Positions 21,938 through 31,947 are shown, numbered from the stretch's first letter. The stretch: 64,000 nucleotides of DNA from Synergistales bacterium (GCA_021736445.1 JAIPGA010000003.1:1-64000); one strand, 5' to 3'. Numbers and translations are program-made. Notes: generated from the sequence alone by a model not told the origin.

Positions 21938-22993
21938 CTACTGCACTCCCTTGTCCACGGAGATCAGCACCTTTTTCATACTGTCCAGCTCCTCCAGCAC
22001 CTTCCCCACACCATTGGCCACGCAGAACAGAGGGTCTTCGGCGATGGTCACAGGGATCTTCAGCGCCGACTGCAGGTAGGTCCCCAGTCCGCGGAGCAGG
22101 GCACCGCCGCCGGTGAGCACCAGCCCCTGATCCACGATATCCCGGGCCAGCTCGGGCGGGGTGCGCTCCAGGGCGTCCCGCACGAGGTCCTCGATATTCT
22201 GCACCGTGGGCTCCAGGGTCTCCCTGATCTCCTCGGAGGTGATGCGCACCGCCTTGGGCAGACCGTCCATGAGATCCCTGCCCTTGACCTCCATGGTCAT
22301 CTCTTCTTTCAGGGGCACGGCGCTGCCGATGTTCTTTTTGATCTCCTCCGCGGTCACCTCCCCGATGCTCAGGGTGTACTGCTGCCGCAGCATGGAGACA
22401 ATGGACTGGTCCATCTCGTCGCCTGCGGAACGCAATGAGCTCTTGATCACAATGCCGCCCATGGAAAGCACGGCCACCTCCGTGGTGCCCCCGCCGATAT
22501 CCAGGATCATGTTGCCGGTGGGCTTGTAGATCTCCAGACCGGCACCCAGGGCCGCGGCGATAGGCTCCTCGATGACATAGGCTTCGCGGGCTCCGGCACC
22601 GAGGGTGGCATCGATAATGGCCCGCCGCTCCACCTCGGTGACACAGGCCGGGGCGCAGATGACGACCCGGGGATGGGAGAGAAAGCGGTGGCTCGTATTC
22701 ACAAGGGACATGAAGTGTCCGATCATGACCTCTGTCATCTCGTAGTCGGCGATCACGCCGTGGAGCAGCGGGCGGACCGTCAGGACACCGTTGGGGGTCT
22801 TGCCGACCATCGCTTTCGCCGCCGCCCCCACGGCGATCACATCCTCCCGGTTTTTCTTTCCTGTTCTACGCAGGGCCACAGAGGAGGGTTCGATGGCTAC
22901 GACGCCTTTGCCTCGAAGGTACACCACGAAATTCGCCGTTCCCATGTCGATACCCACATCTCTGCTCAGCAACCCTGAAAAACGTTTCAGCAC
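21938..22993 (-). CDS. mreB: Rod-shape actin homologue MreB
   Basis: A 351-aa actin-fold filament protein that guides cell-wall elongation along the membrane. Phosphate and nucleotide motifs are DVGIDMGTANFVVY, PRVVICAPACVTEVERRA, EEPIAAALGAGLEI, DIGGGTTEVAVLSMGGIV, and VLTGGGALLRGLGTYL. GTG 22993 overlaps the radC stop by seven bases. The radC-mreBCD-min order matches the Bacillus cluster. Confidence 0.97.
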   Translation of the reverse strand: MLKRFSGLLSRDVGIDMGTANFVVYLRGKGVVAIEPSSVALRRTGKKNREDVIAVGAAAKAMVGKTPNGVLTVRPLLHGVIADYEMTEVMIGHFMSLVNTSHRFLSHPRVVICAPACVTEVERRAIIDATLGAGAREAYVIEEPIAAALGAGLEIYKPTGNMILDIGGGTTEVAVLSMGGIVIKSSLRSAGDEMDQSIVSMLRQQYTLSIGEVTAEEIKKNIGSAVPLKEEMTMEVKGRDLMDGLPKAVRITSEEIRETLEPTVQNIEDLVRDALERTPPELARDIVDQGLVLTGGGALLRGLGTYLQSALKIPVTIAEDPLFCVANGVGKVLEELDSMKKVLISVDKGVQ

Positions 22994-23685
22994 GTCATCC
23001 CCTCGCTTTCATCCCACAAATGTCTGGGAACGGGATACATTTCGCCACCCGCAAGGATAAAATGATCAACCAGCTTGATATCCAGCACCGCCAGTTTCCG
23101 GGCCACATTGACCGTCAGCGTGATGTCGTCGCGGCTGGGCCGCGACGCACCGTCGGGATGGTTGTGGGCCAGGATCATGGCCTCCGCGCCGAGACGAACC
23201 GCCCGCCGCAGAAGGTAGGGCAGATCCAGAAAGGCGCCGTCGAGCCCGCCGTGGGAGAGCACCTCCCTGCCAAGCACCCTCTTCCGGCTGTCGAGGAAGA
23301 GGGAGAGGATGTATTCGCGCTCCGCCGCGGCATACTGCACGCTCCACTCCCGGATCTCCTGTTCCCATCCGGGAAGCGTCGCCTGTTCCTCCCGTTTCGC
23401 CGTCAGATACCGTCTGGCCAGCTCCAGGGCCGCGGCCAGATAGGCGGCCTTGGCCTTCCCCACTCCTTTGATGGAACGCAGCTCCTTCGGGGTGGCCCGC
23501 GCCAGTCCCTGGATGCCCCCAAACTCGCGGAGCACCTCCCCGGCGAGGTCCAGCACATCCCTGCCGGCGCCGCCTGTATTGAGGAGAATCGCGATGACCT
23601 CCGATACGCTCAGGGCACCCGGCCCCTGCCCAAAGAGACGCTCCCGCGGCCGTTCTTCGGCCGGAAGATCCTTGAAGGAAGACAT
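22987..23685 (-). CDS. radC: RadC/JAB-domain protein
   Basis: A 232-aa protein with N-terminal helix-hairpin-helix motifs (about 35-95, including LRSIKGVGKAKAAYL) and a C-terminal JAMM metalloprotease-like domain with HNHPDGASRPSRDD at residues 174-187. All predicted metal ligands are present. Despite the name, a direct DNA-repair role is not established. It lies between the metallo-hydrolase gene (6-bp gap) and mreB (overlap). Confidence 0.93.
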   Translation of the reverse strand: MSSFKDLPAEERPRERLFGQGPGALSVSEVIAILLNTGGAGRDVLDLAGEVLREFGGIQGLARATPKELRSIKGVGKAKAAYLAAALELARRYLTAKREEQATLPGWEQEIREWSVQYAAAEREYILSLFLDSRKRVLGREVLSHGGLDGAFLDLPYLLRRAVRLGAEAMILAHNHPDGASRPSRDDITLTVNVARKLAVLDIKLVDHFILAGGEMYPVPRHLWDESEGMTC

Positions 23686-23691
23686 GGGGGA

Positions 23692-24321
23692 TCAACGGGG
23701 CCAGAAGGGGTTGGTGCGCCGCTCTTCCCCCAGGGTTGTCTCCGGCCCGTGCCCCGGATAGACGGCAATCCCGTCGGGGAGTGCGCCGTACCGCTTCAGG
23801 GAATCCCTGAGGGTCCGCTCGTCACCTCCGGGAAGGTCCGTGCGGCCGATGCTCATGGCGAAGAGGGTATCCCCTGAGAAGAGCGCCTGTTCGTCGCCTT
23901 CGGAAACGAGGAAGGAACAGCCGCCCGGCGTGTGTCCGGGCGTATGGAGCACTTCAACGGCCATGGCTCCCGCCTGGAGGTGGTTCCCGTCCTCCAGTGA
24001 TTGCTCCGGCGGGGCGCAACGGCAATCCCGTCCCATGGCTGCGGAGAGGTTCTCCGAGGGATCGGCCAGCTTGGGCGCATCCTCACGGTGGATCGCCGCA
24101 GGCGCGCCGGTCCGGCTGCGGAGCCGCTCCAGGCCCCATATGTGATCGGCATGCCCATGGGTCAGAAGGATCAGTTCCAGGGCAAGATCCTCTTCGCCGA
24201 TCAACATCAGCACCTCCTCGGGGTCACCTCCGGGATCGATGAAGCAGGCCTTCCTGCCGTCATCCCAGAGGAGATAGCCGTTGGTCCAGAGCGGTCCCAG
24301 GGGAAAACGCCGTATATTCAC
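23692..24321 (-). CDS. Metallo-beta-lactamase-fold hydrolase (glyoxalase II-like)
   Basis: A 209-aa single-domain MBL-fold enzyme. Metal ligands are [10 protein letters not shown] near residue 54, HTPGHTPGG near 126, FSGDTLF near 148, and the last His in VYPGHGPET near 190. This is the short glyoxalase-II-like group, which hydrolyses thioesters or related small molecules. The true substrate is unknown. GTG 24321 has GGAGG nine bases upstream and overlaps the dtd stop by four bases. Confidence 0.88.
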   Translation of the reverse strand: MNIRRFPLGPLWTNGYLLWDDGRKACFIDPGGDPEEVLMLIGEEDLALELILLTHGHADHIWGLERLRSRTGAPAAIHREDAPKLADPSENLSAAMGRDCRCAPPEQSLEDGNHLQAGAMAVEVLHTPGHTPGGCSFLVSEGDEQALFSGDTLFAMSIGRTDLPGGDERTLRDSLKRYGALPDGIAVYPGHGPETTLGEERRTNPFWPR

Positions 24322-24773
24322 ACCTGATTGCCTCCTTTACTGTCGATCATCAGCGTCACCGGCCCGCTGTTACACAGGCTGACACGCATGAACTCCCGGA
24401 ACACACCTGTCTGTACAGGAATGCCGTCTTCGCGGAGACGGGCTACAAATCTATCGTAATACTCCTCAGCCTTTTCGGGAGGCGCCGCCCCCACAAAGGA
24501 GGGGCGCCGTCCTTTCCGGCAGTCACCGTACAGGGTAAACTGCGAAATCACAAGGGCCGACCCACCGATGTCCTTCAGGGAACGGTTCATCTTCCCCTTC
24601 TCGTCTTCGAAGATACGAAGACCCGGGATCTTGCCCGCCAGCCACTCCAGATCCCTGTCGCCATCGTCGACACCCACCCCGAGAAGGATGCAGAGCCCCT
24701 CTTCTATGGCCCCTTCCCGCCGCTGGTCCACCTCGACGTCCGCCCATTCGACCCGCTGCACTACCGCACGCAT
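24318..24773 (-). CDS. dtd: D-aminoacyl-tRNA deacylase
   Basis: A 151-aa proofreading enzyme that strips D-amino acids or glycine from mischarged tRNA. Both family motifs are present: SQFTLYGD near residue 80 and the cis-proline motif as [10 protein letters not shown] near 136. ATG 24773 gives the typical MRAVVQRV start, with GGGGGT upstream. Four bases separate it from relA, the usual Firmicutes arrangement. Confidence 0.96.
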   Translation of the reverse strand: MRAVVQRVEWADVEVDQRREGAIEEGLCILLGVGVDDGDRDLEWLAGKIPGLRIFEDEKGKMNRSLKDIGGSALVISQFTLYGDCRKGRRPSFVGAAPPEKAEEYYDRFVARLREDGIPVQTGVFREFMRVSLCNSGPVTLMIDSKGGNQV

Positions 24774-24777
24774 CCCG

Positions 24778-27108
24778 TCACCCCCGAACGACCTGCATAA
24801 CGCCTGGCACGGCATTGACCTTTGCGATGACATGATAGAGATGTTCGAGATCACGCACCTGGATCTCCGCTGTCATCACCGCCCTGTTGGCTCCCTTGAC
24901 GCTGGCCCTGACACCGACGATGCTCGCCTCCGCAGCGTTGATGGCCTGACTGATGTCGGCAAAAAGCGTCGGCCGGTCGCCGGCCTCGACGTTGATCCGC
25001 GCGGGATACGAGTGCGCCACCCTGTTCCCCCAGCTGACGTTCACCAGCCGGTCCCGGGCCGCATTCTTGATGTTGCCGCAATGCACATGGTGGACCGTGA
25101 TGCCGCGGTTCTTGGTGACATAGCCCACAATAGGGTCACCGGGTACGGGGCGACAGCAGTTGGCGATGCTGACCAGAACCCCCTCGTCCCCTTCCACGGC
25201 GATTTCCGAATCGAATTCCCGCTTGTGCTCCGGTGTCCTGGTCTCGGGAAGCTCCTCGGGCTGCGCCGGCTTCCGGCTCTTTTGCACGACTTTGGAGGCC
25301 ACCGCTTCGGGGTTCCTGTTGCCGCTGCCGATCTCCGCAAGGAGCTCATCGGCGTGGGCAAAGCCGTAGTCCCGGGCCGCCCGATTCATCTGGCCCTTGT
25401 AATCCTCCACCGCCCCGGAACCTTCATACCCCTTCTTGCGGAGCTCCCGGTCGATGAGCTCCCTGCCCCGGGAGACGCGGCGCTCCCGCTCGGCCCGCTC
25501 CTTCTGCCGGAAATAGGAGCGGATCTTGGATCTGGCACGGTTGCTTCGGACGACCTTCAGCCAGTCCCTGGAGGGATGTCCCTGCGGCGAGGTGAGCACC
25601 CGGACGATGTCGCCGTTCTGGAGGGTGTAGTCCATGGAGACGATTCGTCCGTTCACCATGGCCCCCACACACTTGTGCCCCACTTCGGTGTGGATGGAAT
25701 AGGCGAAATCGATGGGCGTCGATCCATTCGGGAGGTTGACCACATCCCCCTGGGGTGTGAAGACGAAGACCTCCGAGGTCAGCACGTCCTCCTTGAGGTG
25801 CTCCAGAAAGGACGAGGGCTCCTCCGCATCGGACTGCTCCTCCAGGGCCTGACGCACCCAGGTGAGACGCTGGTCCAGTTCGTCCGTCTTGTTCCTCTTT
25901 TCCTTGTACTGCCAGTGGGCGGCGATCCCGTACTCGGCGATCTGGTGCATCTCCCAGGTGCGGATCTGCACCTCCAGCGGTTCCCCGCTGGGGCCCACCA
26001 CAGTGGTATGCAGCGACTGGTACATGTTGTTCTTCGGGTTGGCGATATAGTCGTCGAACTGTCCCGGAATCGGCTTCCAGAGGGTGTGGACCGTACCAAG
26101 GACAGTGTAGCACTCGGTAATGGTGGAGACGATCACCCGTACCGCCAGGAGATCGTAGACCTGTTCCAGCGACAGGTTCTTGCGCTGCATCTTTTCGAAG
26201 ATGCTGAAAAAGTGCTTGGCACGGCCCGTGATATAGATATCGATGTCCGAGCTTTTCACTCTCTCCTGCAGGGCGTTGATGGCGTCTTTCACCACCGCCT
26301 CGCGTTCGGGGAGTTTCTTGCGCACCCGACGGCGGATCTCATAGTACATGTCCGGATCCTGGATCTTGAACGCCAGGTCCTCCAGCTCGCGCTTGATCTG
26401 ATAGATGCCCAGGCGATGGGCAAGCGGCGCGTAGATCTCCAGGGTCTCCTTGGCGATCCGGAGCTGCTTGTCCCGCCGCAGCGACTGAAGGGTCCGCATG
26501 TTGTGGACACGGTCGGCGAGTTTGATCAGGACCACCCGGATATCCTTGGCCATGACGATGAACATCTTGCGGAGATTCTCCGCCTGGTAGTCCTCGATGG
26601 ACTTGAAGGGAAGCTTGCCGAGCTTCGTCACCCCGTCAACGAGAACCGCCACGTGGTCGCCGAACTTCTCGGCCAGCCGCTCTTTGGGAACGGCGGTGTC
26701 CTCGAGGATATCGTGGAGGATCGCGGCAAGCAGTACCTCCCGCTCAAGCTGCATCTCGGCGAGTATGGTGGTCACGCTGATGGTGTGGGTGGTGTAGGGG
26801 TCCCCGGAGGAACGCCACTGCCCGTCATGGGCATCGGCGGCGAAGACAAAGGCTTCACCGAGTTCGGCGAGCTCCCCGCTGTCCATATACTGGACAGCCT
26901 TGCTCCACAGCTCCTGCCAGACCAGCTTGAGCGACGCCACGCGCTGCTGTGCCGGAACACGGCCCATAAAGCTGTCGCGGAGCTTCTGCAGGCTTTTACC
27001 GGTGCTCTTCGCCCCTCCACTGGCACCAAGCGCGCCTACAGCCGACTGCGGTGCCTTGGAGCCCTCTTTTCTGTGCGAACCCACGATACTCCCCCCTGTG
27101 CCTGCCAC
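24778..27108 (-). CDS. relA: Bifunctional (p)ppGpp synthetase/hydrolase, RelA/SpoT family
   Basis: Makes and degrades the stringent-response alarmone. The 776-aa protein has an HD hydrolase domain with an intact HDILEDT (residues 132-138) and a synthetase domain containing [15 protein letters not shown] and [14 protein letters not shown] domain ([23 protein letters not shown] in part) and a C-terminal ACT domain follow. Because the HD motif is complete, both activities are expected, as in the Rel group. GTG 27108 (GAGGGG upstream) is used; GTG 27084 is equally plausible. recJ precedes and dtd follows. Confidence 0.95.
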   Translation of the reverse strand: MAGTGGSIVGSHRKEGSKAPQSAVGALGASGGAKSTGKSLQKLRDSFMGRVPAQQRVASLKLVWQELWSKAVQYMDSGELAELGEAFVFAADAHDGQWRSSGDPYTTHTISVTTILAEMQLEREVLLAAILHDILEDTAVPKERLAEKFGDHVAVLVDGVTKLGKLPFKSIEDYQAENLRKMFIVMAKDIRVVLIKLADRVHNMRTLQSLRRDKQLRIAKETLEIYAPLAHRLGIYQIKRELEDLAFKIQDPDMYYEIRRRVRKKLPEREAVVKDAINALQERVKSSDIDIYITGRAKHFFSIFEKMQRKNLSLEQVYDLLAVRVIVSTITECYTVLGTVHTLWKPIPGQFDDYIANPKNNMYQSLHTTVVGPSGEPLEVQIRTWEMHQIAEYGIAAHWQYKEKRNKTDELDQRLTWVRQALEEQSDAEEPSSFLEHLKEDVLTSEVFVFTPQGDVVNLPNGSTPIDFAYSIHTEVGHKCVGAMVNGRIVSMDYTLQNGDIVRVLTSPQGHPSRDWLKVVRSNRARSKIRSYFRQKERAERERRVSRGRELIDRELRKKGYEGSGAVEDYKGQMNRAARDYGFAHADELLAEIGSGNRNPEAVASKVVQKSRKPAQPEELPETRTPEHKREFDSEIAVEGDEGVLVSIANCCRPVPGDPIVGYVTKNRGITVHHVHCGNIKNAARDRLVNVSWGNRVAHSYPARINVEAGDRPTLFADISQAINAAEASIVGVRASVKGANRAVMTAEIQVRDLEHLYHVIAKVNAVPGVMQVVRG

Positions 27109-27120
27109 GCAGGCCCCTCT

Positions 27121-28818
27121 TCAGGGAACAACAACCCCCTCCAGGACAAACTGCCGTTCTACGCTCCCCCTGAATGCGGACAAACGGGGTCTGTAGACCC
27201 AGCCCCGGATATCTGCAATCCCCTCCAACGCCTTTTTCCCGTTAAAGGCAAGCAGTTCCGCCGCCCCACAACGGACCGCCGCATGCCGTTCGCCCTTCCC
27301 AAGCGTACGCAATTCCGGTGTCCCACAGGCATCCACGTAGAACCGTGGAGGACTGTTGCCCATACCAAAGGGACCGAGACGCTCCAGATCGGCCACCTCT
27401 TCAAACTGGATCTCACCGGGAGGGACGGCGAGCACCTCTACTCCCCGCTCCTCAGGGACGATCGCTCCCAGTTCGGCTTCCAGTCGCTCCGCCACCTCTT
27501 CCCAGTGTTCCGGGAGTACGCTGAAACCCGCAGCCGCATGGTGCCCGCCCCAGGCCTCAAGCTGCGGATCCAGCGGCTCCAGGACATCCAGGGCATTCCC
27601 GCCTGGCGGAACACGGAGGGAACCGCGGATCAGCGGCCCCATTTCGGTAGCCAGCGCCACAGGTTGATTGTACGTTCCACAGATACGGCCCGCAATGCCG
27701 CTGAGCAACCCCGCGGGCCAGGCGTCCTCCTTGAGGACCTTTCGTCCCGCTTCGTAGAGAGGGGCGATCTCTTTGACCATGCGTGTGGAGAGGGTGCGGC
27801 GTTTCCTGTTGAGCTCCACCAGCCTGGAGACATGCTTCTCGAAACCTGGATTGTCCAGCAGCACCTCCACCGCCACGTCAGCCAGATGCATCCTGCCTGC
27901 CGCGTTGATCGAAGGCCCCAGCCGCATGGCGATATCCCGCTCCGTCATCCGCTTCGGGTCGATATACAGGGCTTTCATCAACAGGCCGAGACCGTTACGT
28001 CGGGGGGAACGCAGTCTCTCCAGTCCATCAGCGACCAGCGCACGGTTCAGCGGACCCAGCTCCATGCAGTCCGCCACCGTGGCCAGGGCGACCAGGTCCG
28101 TCTGTTCCTTCAACCAGGAACGCGGGACCACGGCATGCTGATACGCCCAGACCCAGAGAACCGCCGCAGCGCAGAGCCGGCGGGCCTCCAGCCGGGATTC
28201 CCGGACGAAGGGATTCACAATCTGCACACCCCGGGGGATCTCGCCCTCTCCGGGACGATGGTGGTCGAAGACCAGCACGGGGATCCCCGCTGCAGCCGCC
28301 ACCTCCAGGGCCTGTTCGTCCCGCGTGCCGCAGTCGACGGCAAGCACCAGATCACATCCGCGCGAGACGATCTGCTTCATCACCCCGCTGTGCAGTCCGT
28401 AGCCGTCCCTGTTGCGATGGGGGATGAAGTACCGCACCGTTGCTCCGAGGCGCATACAGATCCGCACCGCCAACGCCGTGGCGGACACGCCGTCGGCATC
28501 GTAGTCACCGTAGACCACCACCTGTCGACCCGGACCCGCCCGGTTGGCGAGAAGCACGCTCTCGTCGCCGTCTCCAAGTCCCTGCAGGGAGGACACGGCC
28601 TCTTCCAGTGGAGGGGTGAAGAGATCCCGTTGCTCCGGCGCCCCGTCGCGACAGAGACGTGCTGCGGCCGCCACCAGAGGCGTCGTCCCCAGTTCCTCCG
28701 CGTCGCGCTCCGCCGTGCTGTCGATGGTCCTGTATGTGATCTCCCCGGCTTTCCAAAAGGCAAGCATGCGATCGGTCAGAAGCCGGTCAGCTGGATTCGC
28801 CCCGGCCCGGCTCTCCAT
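27121..28818 (-). CDS. recJ: Single-strand-DNA exonuclease RecJ
   Basis: A 565-aa DHH/DHHA1 phosphoesterase with 5'-3' exonuclease activity in recombination and mismatch repair. Motifs are VVYGDYDADGVSATAL near residue 100, AVDCGTRDEQA, VFDHHRPGEGEIP, and the DHHA1 GGHHAAAGFSV near 430. The start is uncertain: ATG 28818 overlaps the upstream gene by 32 bp with only AAGGA abutting it, and ATG 28767 starts just after that gene but has no ribosome site. Order recJ-relA-dtd after secDF is as in Bacillus. Confidence 0.93.
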   Translation of the reverse strand: MESRAGANPADRLLTDRMLAFWKAGEITYRTIDSTAERDAEELGTTPLVAAAARLCRDGAPEQRDLFTPPLEEAVSSLQGLGDGDESVLLANRAGPGRQVVVYGDYDADGVSATALAVRICMRLGATVRYFIPHRNRDGYGLHSGVMKQIVSRGCDLVLAVDCGTRDEQALEVAAAAGIPVLVFDHHRPGEGEIPRGVQIVNPFVRESRLEARRLCAAAVLWVWAYQHAVVPRSWLKEQTDLVALATVADCMELGPLNRALVADGLERLRSPRRNGLGLLMKALYIDPKRMTERDIAMRLGPSINAAGRMHLADVAVEVLLDNPGFEKHVSRLVELNRKRRTLSTRMVKEIAPLYEAGRKVLKEDAWPAGLLSGIAGRICGTYNQPVALATEMGPLIRGSLRVPPGGNALDVLEPLDPQLEAWGGHHAAAGFSVLPEHWEEVAERLEAELGAIVPEERGVEVLAVPPGEIQFEEVADLERLGPFGMGNSPPRFYVDACGTPELRTLGKGERHAAVRCGAAELLAFNGKKALEGIADIRGWVYRPRLSAFRGSVERQFVLEGVVVP

Positions 28819-29107
28819 CCTTCATGGTGCGTTCCAGCTGGTCCACCCGCTCCTGAAGCTGCTGGAATCGATCCTGCGGAACCAGGGGAAGGAGCGCCAG
28901 CACCCTGGAGAGCTCACTCCTGGCGCCTTCGAGAAGGACCTCCCGCCGCTCCCGCAACGTGGAGGCCATACCGTCGGTGATCCCCTGGACATCCTCGCGT
29001 GTCAGCCGTCCCTCCTCCACGAGGGGCTCGAGGTTTTTCCTGCAGGCTTCGACAGCCGATGACTGCACTCCGATGCCTTCCATGATCAGCTGCAAGATGG
29101 ATTCCAT
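28787..29107 (-). CDS. Small helical coiled-coil protein, phasin-like, function unknown
   Basis: A 106-aa, highly charged and almost fully helical protein with no signal peptide or membrane segment. It has a Leu-heptad stretch near the C terminus (LQERVDQLERTMKD). The pattern MESILQLIMEGIG...ACRKNLEPLVEEGRLT recalls small phasin-like or polyhydroxyalkanoate-regulator-like proteins, but no catalytic motif is visible and I do not assign a function. ATG 29107 has GGGGG eight bases upstream. It is the first gene after promoter 29135-29143 and so heads the 27-kb run. Confidence 0.75.
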   Translation of the reverse strand: MESILQLIMEGIGVQSSAVEACRKNLEPLVEEGRLTREDVQGITDGMASTLRERREVLLEGARSELSRVLALLPLVPQDRFQQLQERVDQLERTMKDGEPGRGESS

Positions 29108-29134
29108 ACCGTTACCCCCTTTCTGTCGTACCAC

Positions 29135-29143
29135 AGTATACCA
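29135..29143 (-). promoter_or_regulatory. Extended -10 promoter at the head of the 24-gene run
   Basis: Minus strand TGG followed by TATACT gives an extended -10 element. No good -35 lies 16-18 bp upstream. The predicted start near 29128 leaves about 21 nt before ATG 29107. It begins only six bases after the T-run of the secF terminator. Confidence 0.55.
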
Positions 29144-29148
29144 ACCTA

Positions 29149-29187
29149 CGAAAAATGGGGACGATGGACCCCACCATCATCCCCATT
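29149..29187 (-). terminator. Rho-independent terminator after secF
   Basis: The arms AATGGGGA (29154-29161) and TCCCCATT (29180-29187) pair, and GATGG/CCATC continues the stem after one mismatch. On the minus strand a run of five T follows. It lies 16 bp beyond the secF stop. Confidence 0.8.
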
Positions 29188-29203
29188 GACAGGACAGAAG
29201 ATC

Positions 29204-30076
29204 CTAACGCTCGGGGCTACGCTCGTACCACGCGCAGAGCACCCCTCCGGAGATGTAGATGGAGCTGTAGGTCCCCACCACGATACCCACCAGCAGCGCA
29301 AAGGAGAAGTTTGCGATCACCGGGCCGCCCCAGATAAAGAAGGCGAGCACGGGAAGGAAGGTGGTCAGCGAGGTGTTGATGGTCCGGGAGAGCATCTGGT
29401 TGATGGAGGTGTTGAGAAGCGGCGCGATGCCCCAGTTGCGCAGGAAGCGCCAGTTTTCCCGCACCCTGTCGAGAACGACGATGGTGTCGTTCAGTGAATA
29501 GCCGACAATGGTCAGGATCGCCGCAATGAAGGGAAGCGAGATCTCCCGCCAGGTGAGGCTGAACACACCCAGGGTGATGATGGTATCGTGCAGCAGCGCC
29601 AACACGCTGGATACGGCGAAACGGAAGCGGAACCGCACCGTAATATAGGCCAGTATCCCGATCAGGGCGATGGCGACGGCCAGAAGCGCCTCGTTGCGCA
29701 GCTGCTCCCCCACCACGGGACCCACCTTTTCCAGACGGAGGACATCCACATCGGGATGCTGTGTGCGGATCGCGGCAAGCGTCTGCTCGCGCACCTCCCC
29801 CTGGTGGCTCTGAAGGCGGATCAGGATCCCCCTGTCGCTATAGGCCTGAATCTGCGCGCCCTCCTGCCCGACATCGCCAAGCAGGGTGCGCATCTCGTCC
29901 ACCGAGACCCGGGAGGGGAACTCCAGCTGCATCAGGATCCCGCCCTGGAAATCGATCCCAAGATTCAGCCCCCGCGTCACAAGCAGCCCAAGGCTGGCCA
30001 CGATGAGCACGATACTCACCAGAGCCGACACCTTTCTGCCCTTCATGAAGTCTATATTCCAGTTGCGTGCAAACAT
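29204..30076 (-). CDS. secF: Protein translocase subunit SecF
   Basis: A 290-aa RND-fold membrane protein that, with SecD, uses the proton or sodium gradient to pull preproteins across the membrane. The N-terminal LGIDFQGGILMQLEFP, a periplasmic loop of about 90 residues, then VGYSLNDTIVVLDRVREN and a five-helix bundle match SecF. ATG 30076 is 22 bp after secD. Confidence 0.96.
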   Translation of the reverse strand: MFARNWNIDFMKGRKVSALVSIVLIVASLGLLVTRGLNLGIDFQGGILMQLEFPSRVSVDEMRTLLGDVGQEGAQIQAYSDRGILIRLQSHQGEVREQTLAAIRTQHPDVDVLRLEKVGPVVGEQLRNEALLAVAIALIGILAYITVRFRFRFAVSSVLALLHDTIITLGVFSLTWREISLPFIAAILTIVGYSLNDTIVVLDRVRENWRFLRNWGIAPLLNTSINQMLSRTINTSLTTFLPVLAFFIWGGPVIANFSFALLVGIVVGTYSSIYISGGVLCAWYERSPER

Positions 30077-30098
30077 GGGTCGCTAAACTCCTTTCGCT

Positions 30099-31481
30099 TC
30101 ACTTCAACCTGGCGGCGTGCTTGGCGAGAAACGTTTGCAGCAGGACTCTCGTTACGAGCACAGCGCTGAACACACTGGCCACGATACCGATACTCAGCGT
30201 AACGGCAAACCCCCGTATCGGTCCGCTCCCGAAATAGTACAGCACCGCAGCCGCGATCAGTGTGGTGATGTTGGCGTCGAGGATGGTGGTAAGCGCCTTC
30301 CGGAAGCCGGAGTCGATGGAGGCGAAGGGGGTCTTTCCGGCTCGGATCTCCTCCCTGACTCGTTCGTAGATCAGGATGTTTCCGTCCACCGCCATCCCGA
30401 TGGTAAGGATGATCCCGGCGATGCCGGGCAGTGTCAGCGTCGCTTTCAGGCTGATCAGGGCGGCGAAGACGAGGAGCAATGTGACGCCCAGCGCCGTGAC
30501 GGCTGCGGTCCCCAGCAATCGGTAATACGCCAGCATGAAGAGGATGACCAGAGCGGCGCCGATGAGCCCGGCCCGGAGCCCGTCCTGGATGGAATCCGCA
30601 CCGAGGGTGGGTCCGACCGACCGGTTCTCCAGGATCTCCACGGGCACGGGCAGTGCGCCGGCACGGAGCATGATGGCCAGGCGGCGCGCCTCGGAGGAGG
30701 TGAACTTGCCCGATATCTGGGCGTTGCCGCCGCTGATCCGTTCCTGCACCACCGGTGCGGAGACAACGGTACCGTCAAGAACGATAGCAAGCTGTTCGCC
30801 TACCAGCTCGCTGGTGGCCTGGTCAAAGAGCCTGGTCCCCTCGGCGTTGAACTCCAGGGTGACCACCGGGCGTCCCAGACTGCCGTAACTCGTGCTCGCA
30901 TCCTTCAGCGACTTGCCGGACACCATGGTTTCCCCAAGCAGATAGGTGCGGCCCTGTTCGTCCCCGGCAACAGTCAGATCCGGATTGCCCTCGGCCCGCT
31001 CCTTCATCCGCTCGGCGTACTGTGCCGCTTCTTCCCTGGCCTGCTTCCACCGCTCCAGGGTCTTCCGGTAGGCCTCTTCGGAATCGTAGTTCTCCCGTTG
31101 CGGAGGCTCGGGCAGCGTCGGCGATGCCGACTCCACAGGCTTGAACTCCAGCAAAGCGGTCTTCCCGATCAGTTCCAGCGCGGCCTCCGGATCCTGCACG
31201 CCGGGCAGGTCGACGATGACCCGGTCTGTTCCGGAGCGCTGGATCACCGGTTCGGTGACACCGTACTGATCGATCCGGTTCCGCAGGACAGCCAGCAGCC
31301 GCTGGATACTGTCCTCGGTCACCGGGTTCTGGGGTGTGGATTTCGCCTTCAGGAGAATGTGCGCTCCGCCTTTGAGATCCAGTCCAAGGCGGATCTTGTC
31401 TTTAATCGGGAACACGGAAATCGCGGCTGCGGCTACGATAACAAGCACAAGCATCAGCCGCCAGCGATCACGTCTCAGCAT
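30099..31481 (-). CDS. secD: Protein translocase subunit SecD
   Basis: A 460-aa RND-fold partner of SecF. The first membrane helix (about 9-27) is followed by LGLDLKGGAHILLKA, and the P1 periplasmic domain spans about 50-280. The transmembrane block carries DGLRAGLIGAALVILFM, GIAGIILTIGMAVDGNILIYE, and RGFAVTLSIGIVASVFSA. ATG 31481 has GAGGG upstream. A strong terminator-like hairpin (31546-31578) separates it from yajC, which is unusual. Confidence 0.97.
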   Translation of the reverse strand: MLRRDRWRLMLVLVIVAAAAISVFPIKDKIRLGLDLKGGAHILLKAKSTPQNPVTEDSIQRLLAVLRNRIDQYGVTEPVIQRSGTDRVIVDLPGVQDPEAALELIGKTALLEFKPVESASPTLPEPPQRENYDSEEAYRKTLERWKQAREEAAQYAERMKERAEGNPDLTVAGDEQGRTYLLGETMVSGKSLKDASTSYGSLGRPVVTLEFNAEGTRLFDQATSELVGEQLAIVLDGTVVSAPVVQERISGGNAQISGKFTSSEARRLAIMLRAGALPVPVEILENRSVGPTLGADSIQDGLRAGLIGAALVILFMLAYYRLLGTAAVTALGVTLLLVFAALISLKATLTLPGIAGIILTIGMAVDGNILIYERVREEIRAGKTPFASIDSGFRKALTTILDANITTLIAAAVLYYFGSGPIRGFAVTLSIGIVASVFSAVLVTRVLLQTFLAKHAARLK

Positions 31482-31545
31482 TCTTTACCCTCCCCGTACC
31501 AAAACACCTGTCATCTGTGGTCCTCTCTATCCAACCGGATTCACG

Positions 31546-31578
31546 AAAAACGGAGTAGGCGCTGCCGCACCCACTCCG
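31546..31578 (-). terminator. Terminator-like hairpin between yajC and secD
   Basis: A 12-bp stem (31551-31562 with 31567-31578, all positions paired including two G-U) closes a 4-base loop and is followed on the minus strand by five T. By form it is a full intrinsic terminator lying 31 bp after the yajC stop. No strong promoter is visible in the 64 bp before secD, so it probably attenuates secDF relative to yajC. The rest of the 127-bp gap holds only the secD ribosome site. Confidence 0.75.
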
Positions 31579-31608
31579 CAACAACACTCAGAGCCTACAG
31601 GCGGCTCA

Positions 31609-31947
31609 CTAGTCTCCGCTTCCGCTCTCCTGCTCGGTCTCCTCCTCGGAGGATTCCTCCATGGCCTCCTCCTGGGCGCTGTCCATCTTGAAGGAGATAG
31701 AGGCTTTCATCACCCGGGCCTTGATGCCGTCGGCAATCTCAACGATGAAGCTGTCGCCCTTGAGATCCTTGACCGTGCCCCAGAATCCTCCGGCGGTGAC
31801 CACCTTGTCGCCCTTCCGGATCGAGGCAAGCATCTCCTCGTGCTGCCGTTTCTTTTTCTTTTGCGGACGAAGAATCAGAAAATAAAAGATGACACCGAAT
31901 AATACCAGAGGCATCAACATGCCCAGAACGCTGCCTTGCTGCTGCAC
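31609..31947 (-). CDS. yajC: Preprotein translocase accessory subunit YajC
   Basis: A 112-aa protein with one membrane helix (residues about 8-25, ending IFYFLILRPQKKKKRQ), then GDKVVTAGGFWGTV and a very acidic tail. It joins SecD and SecF at the holotranslocon. GTG 31947 has GGAGG eight bases upstream. It is first in its transcription unit. Confidence 0.95.
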   Translation of the reverse strand: MQQQGSVLGMLMPLVLFGVIFYFLILRPQKKKKRQHEEMLASIRKGDKVVTAGGFWGTVKDLKGDSFIVEIADGIKARVMKASISFKMDSAQEEAMEESSEEETEQESGSGD

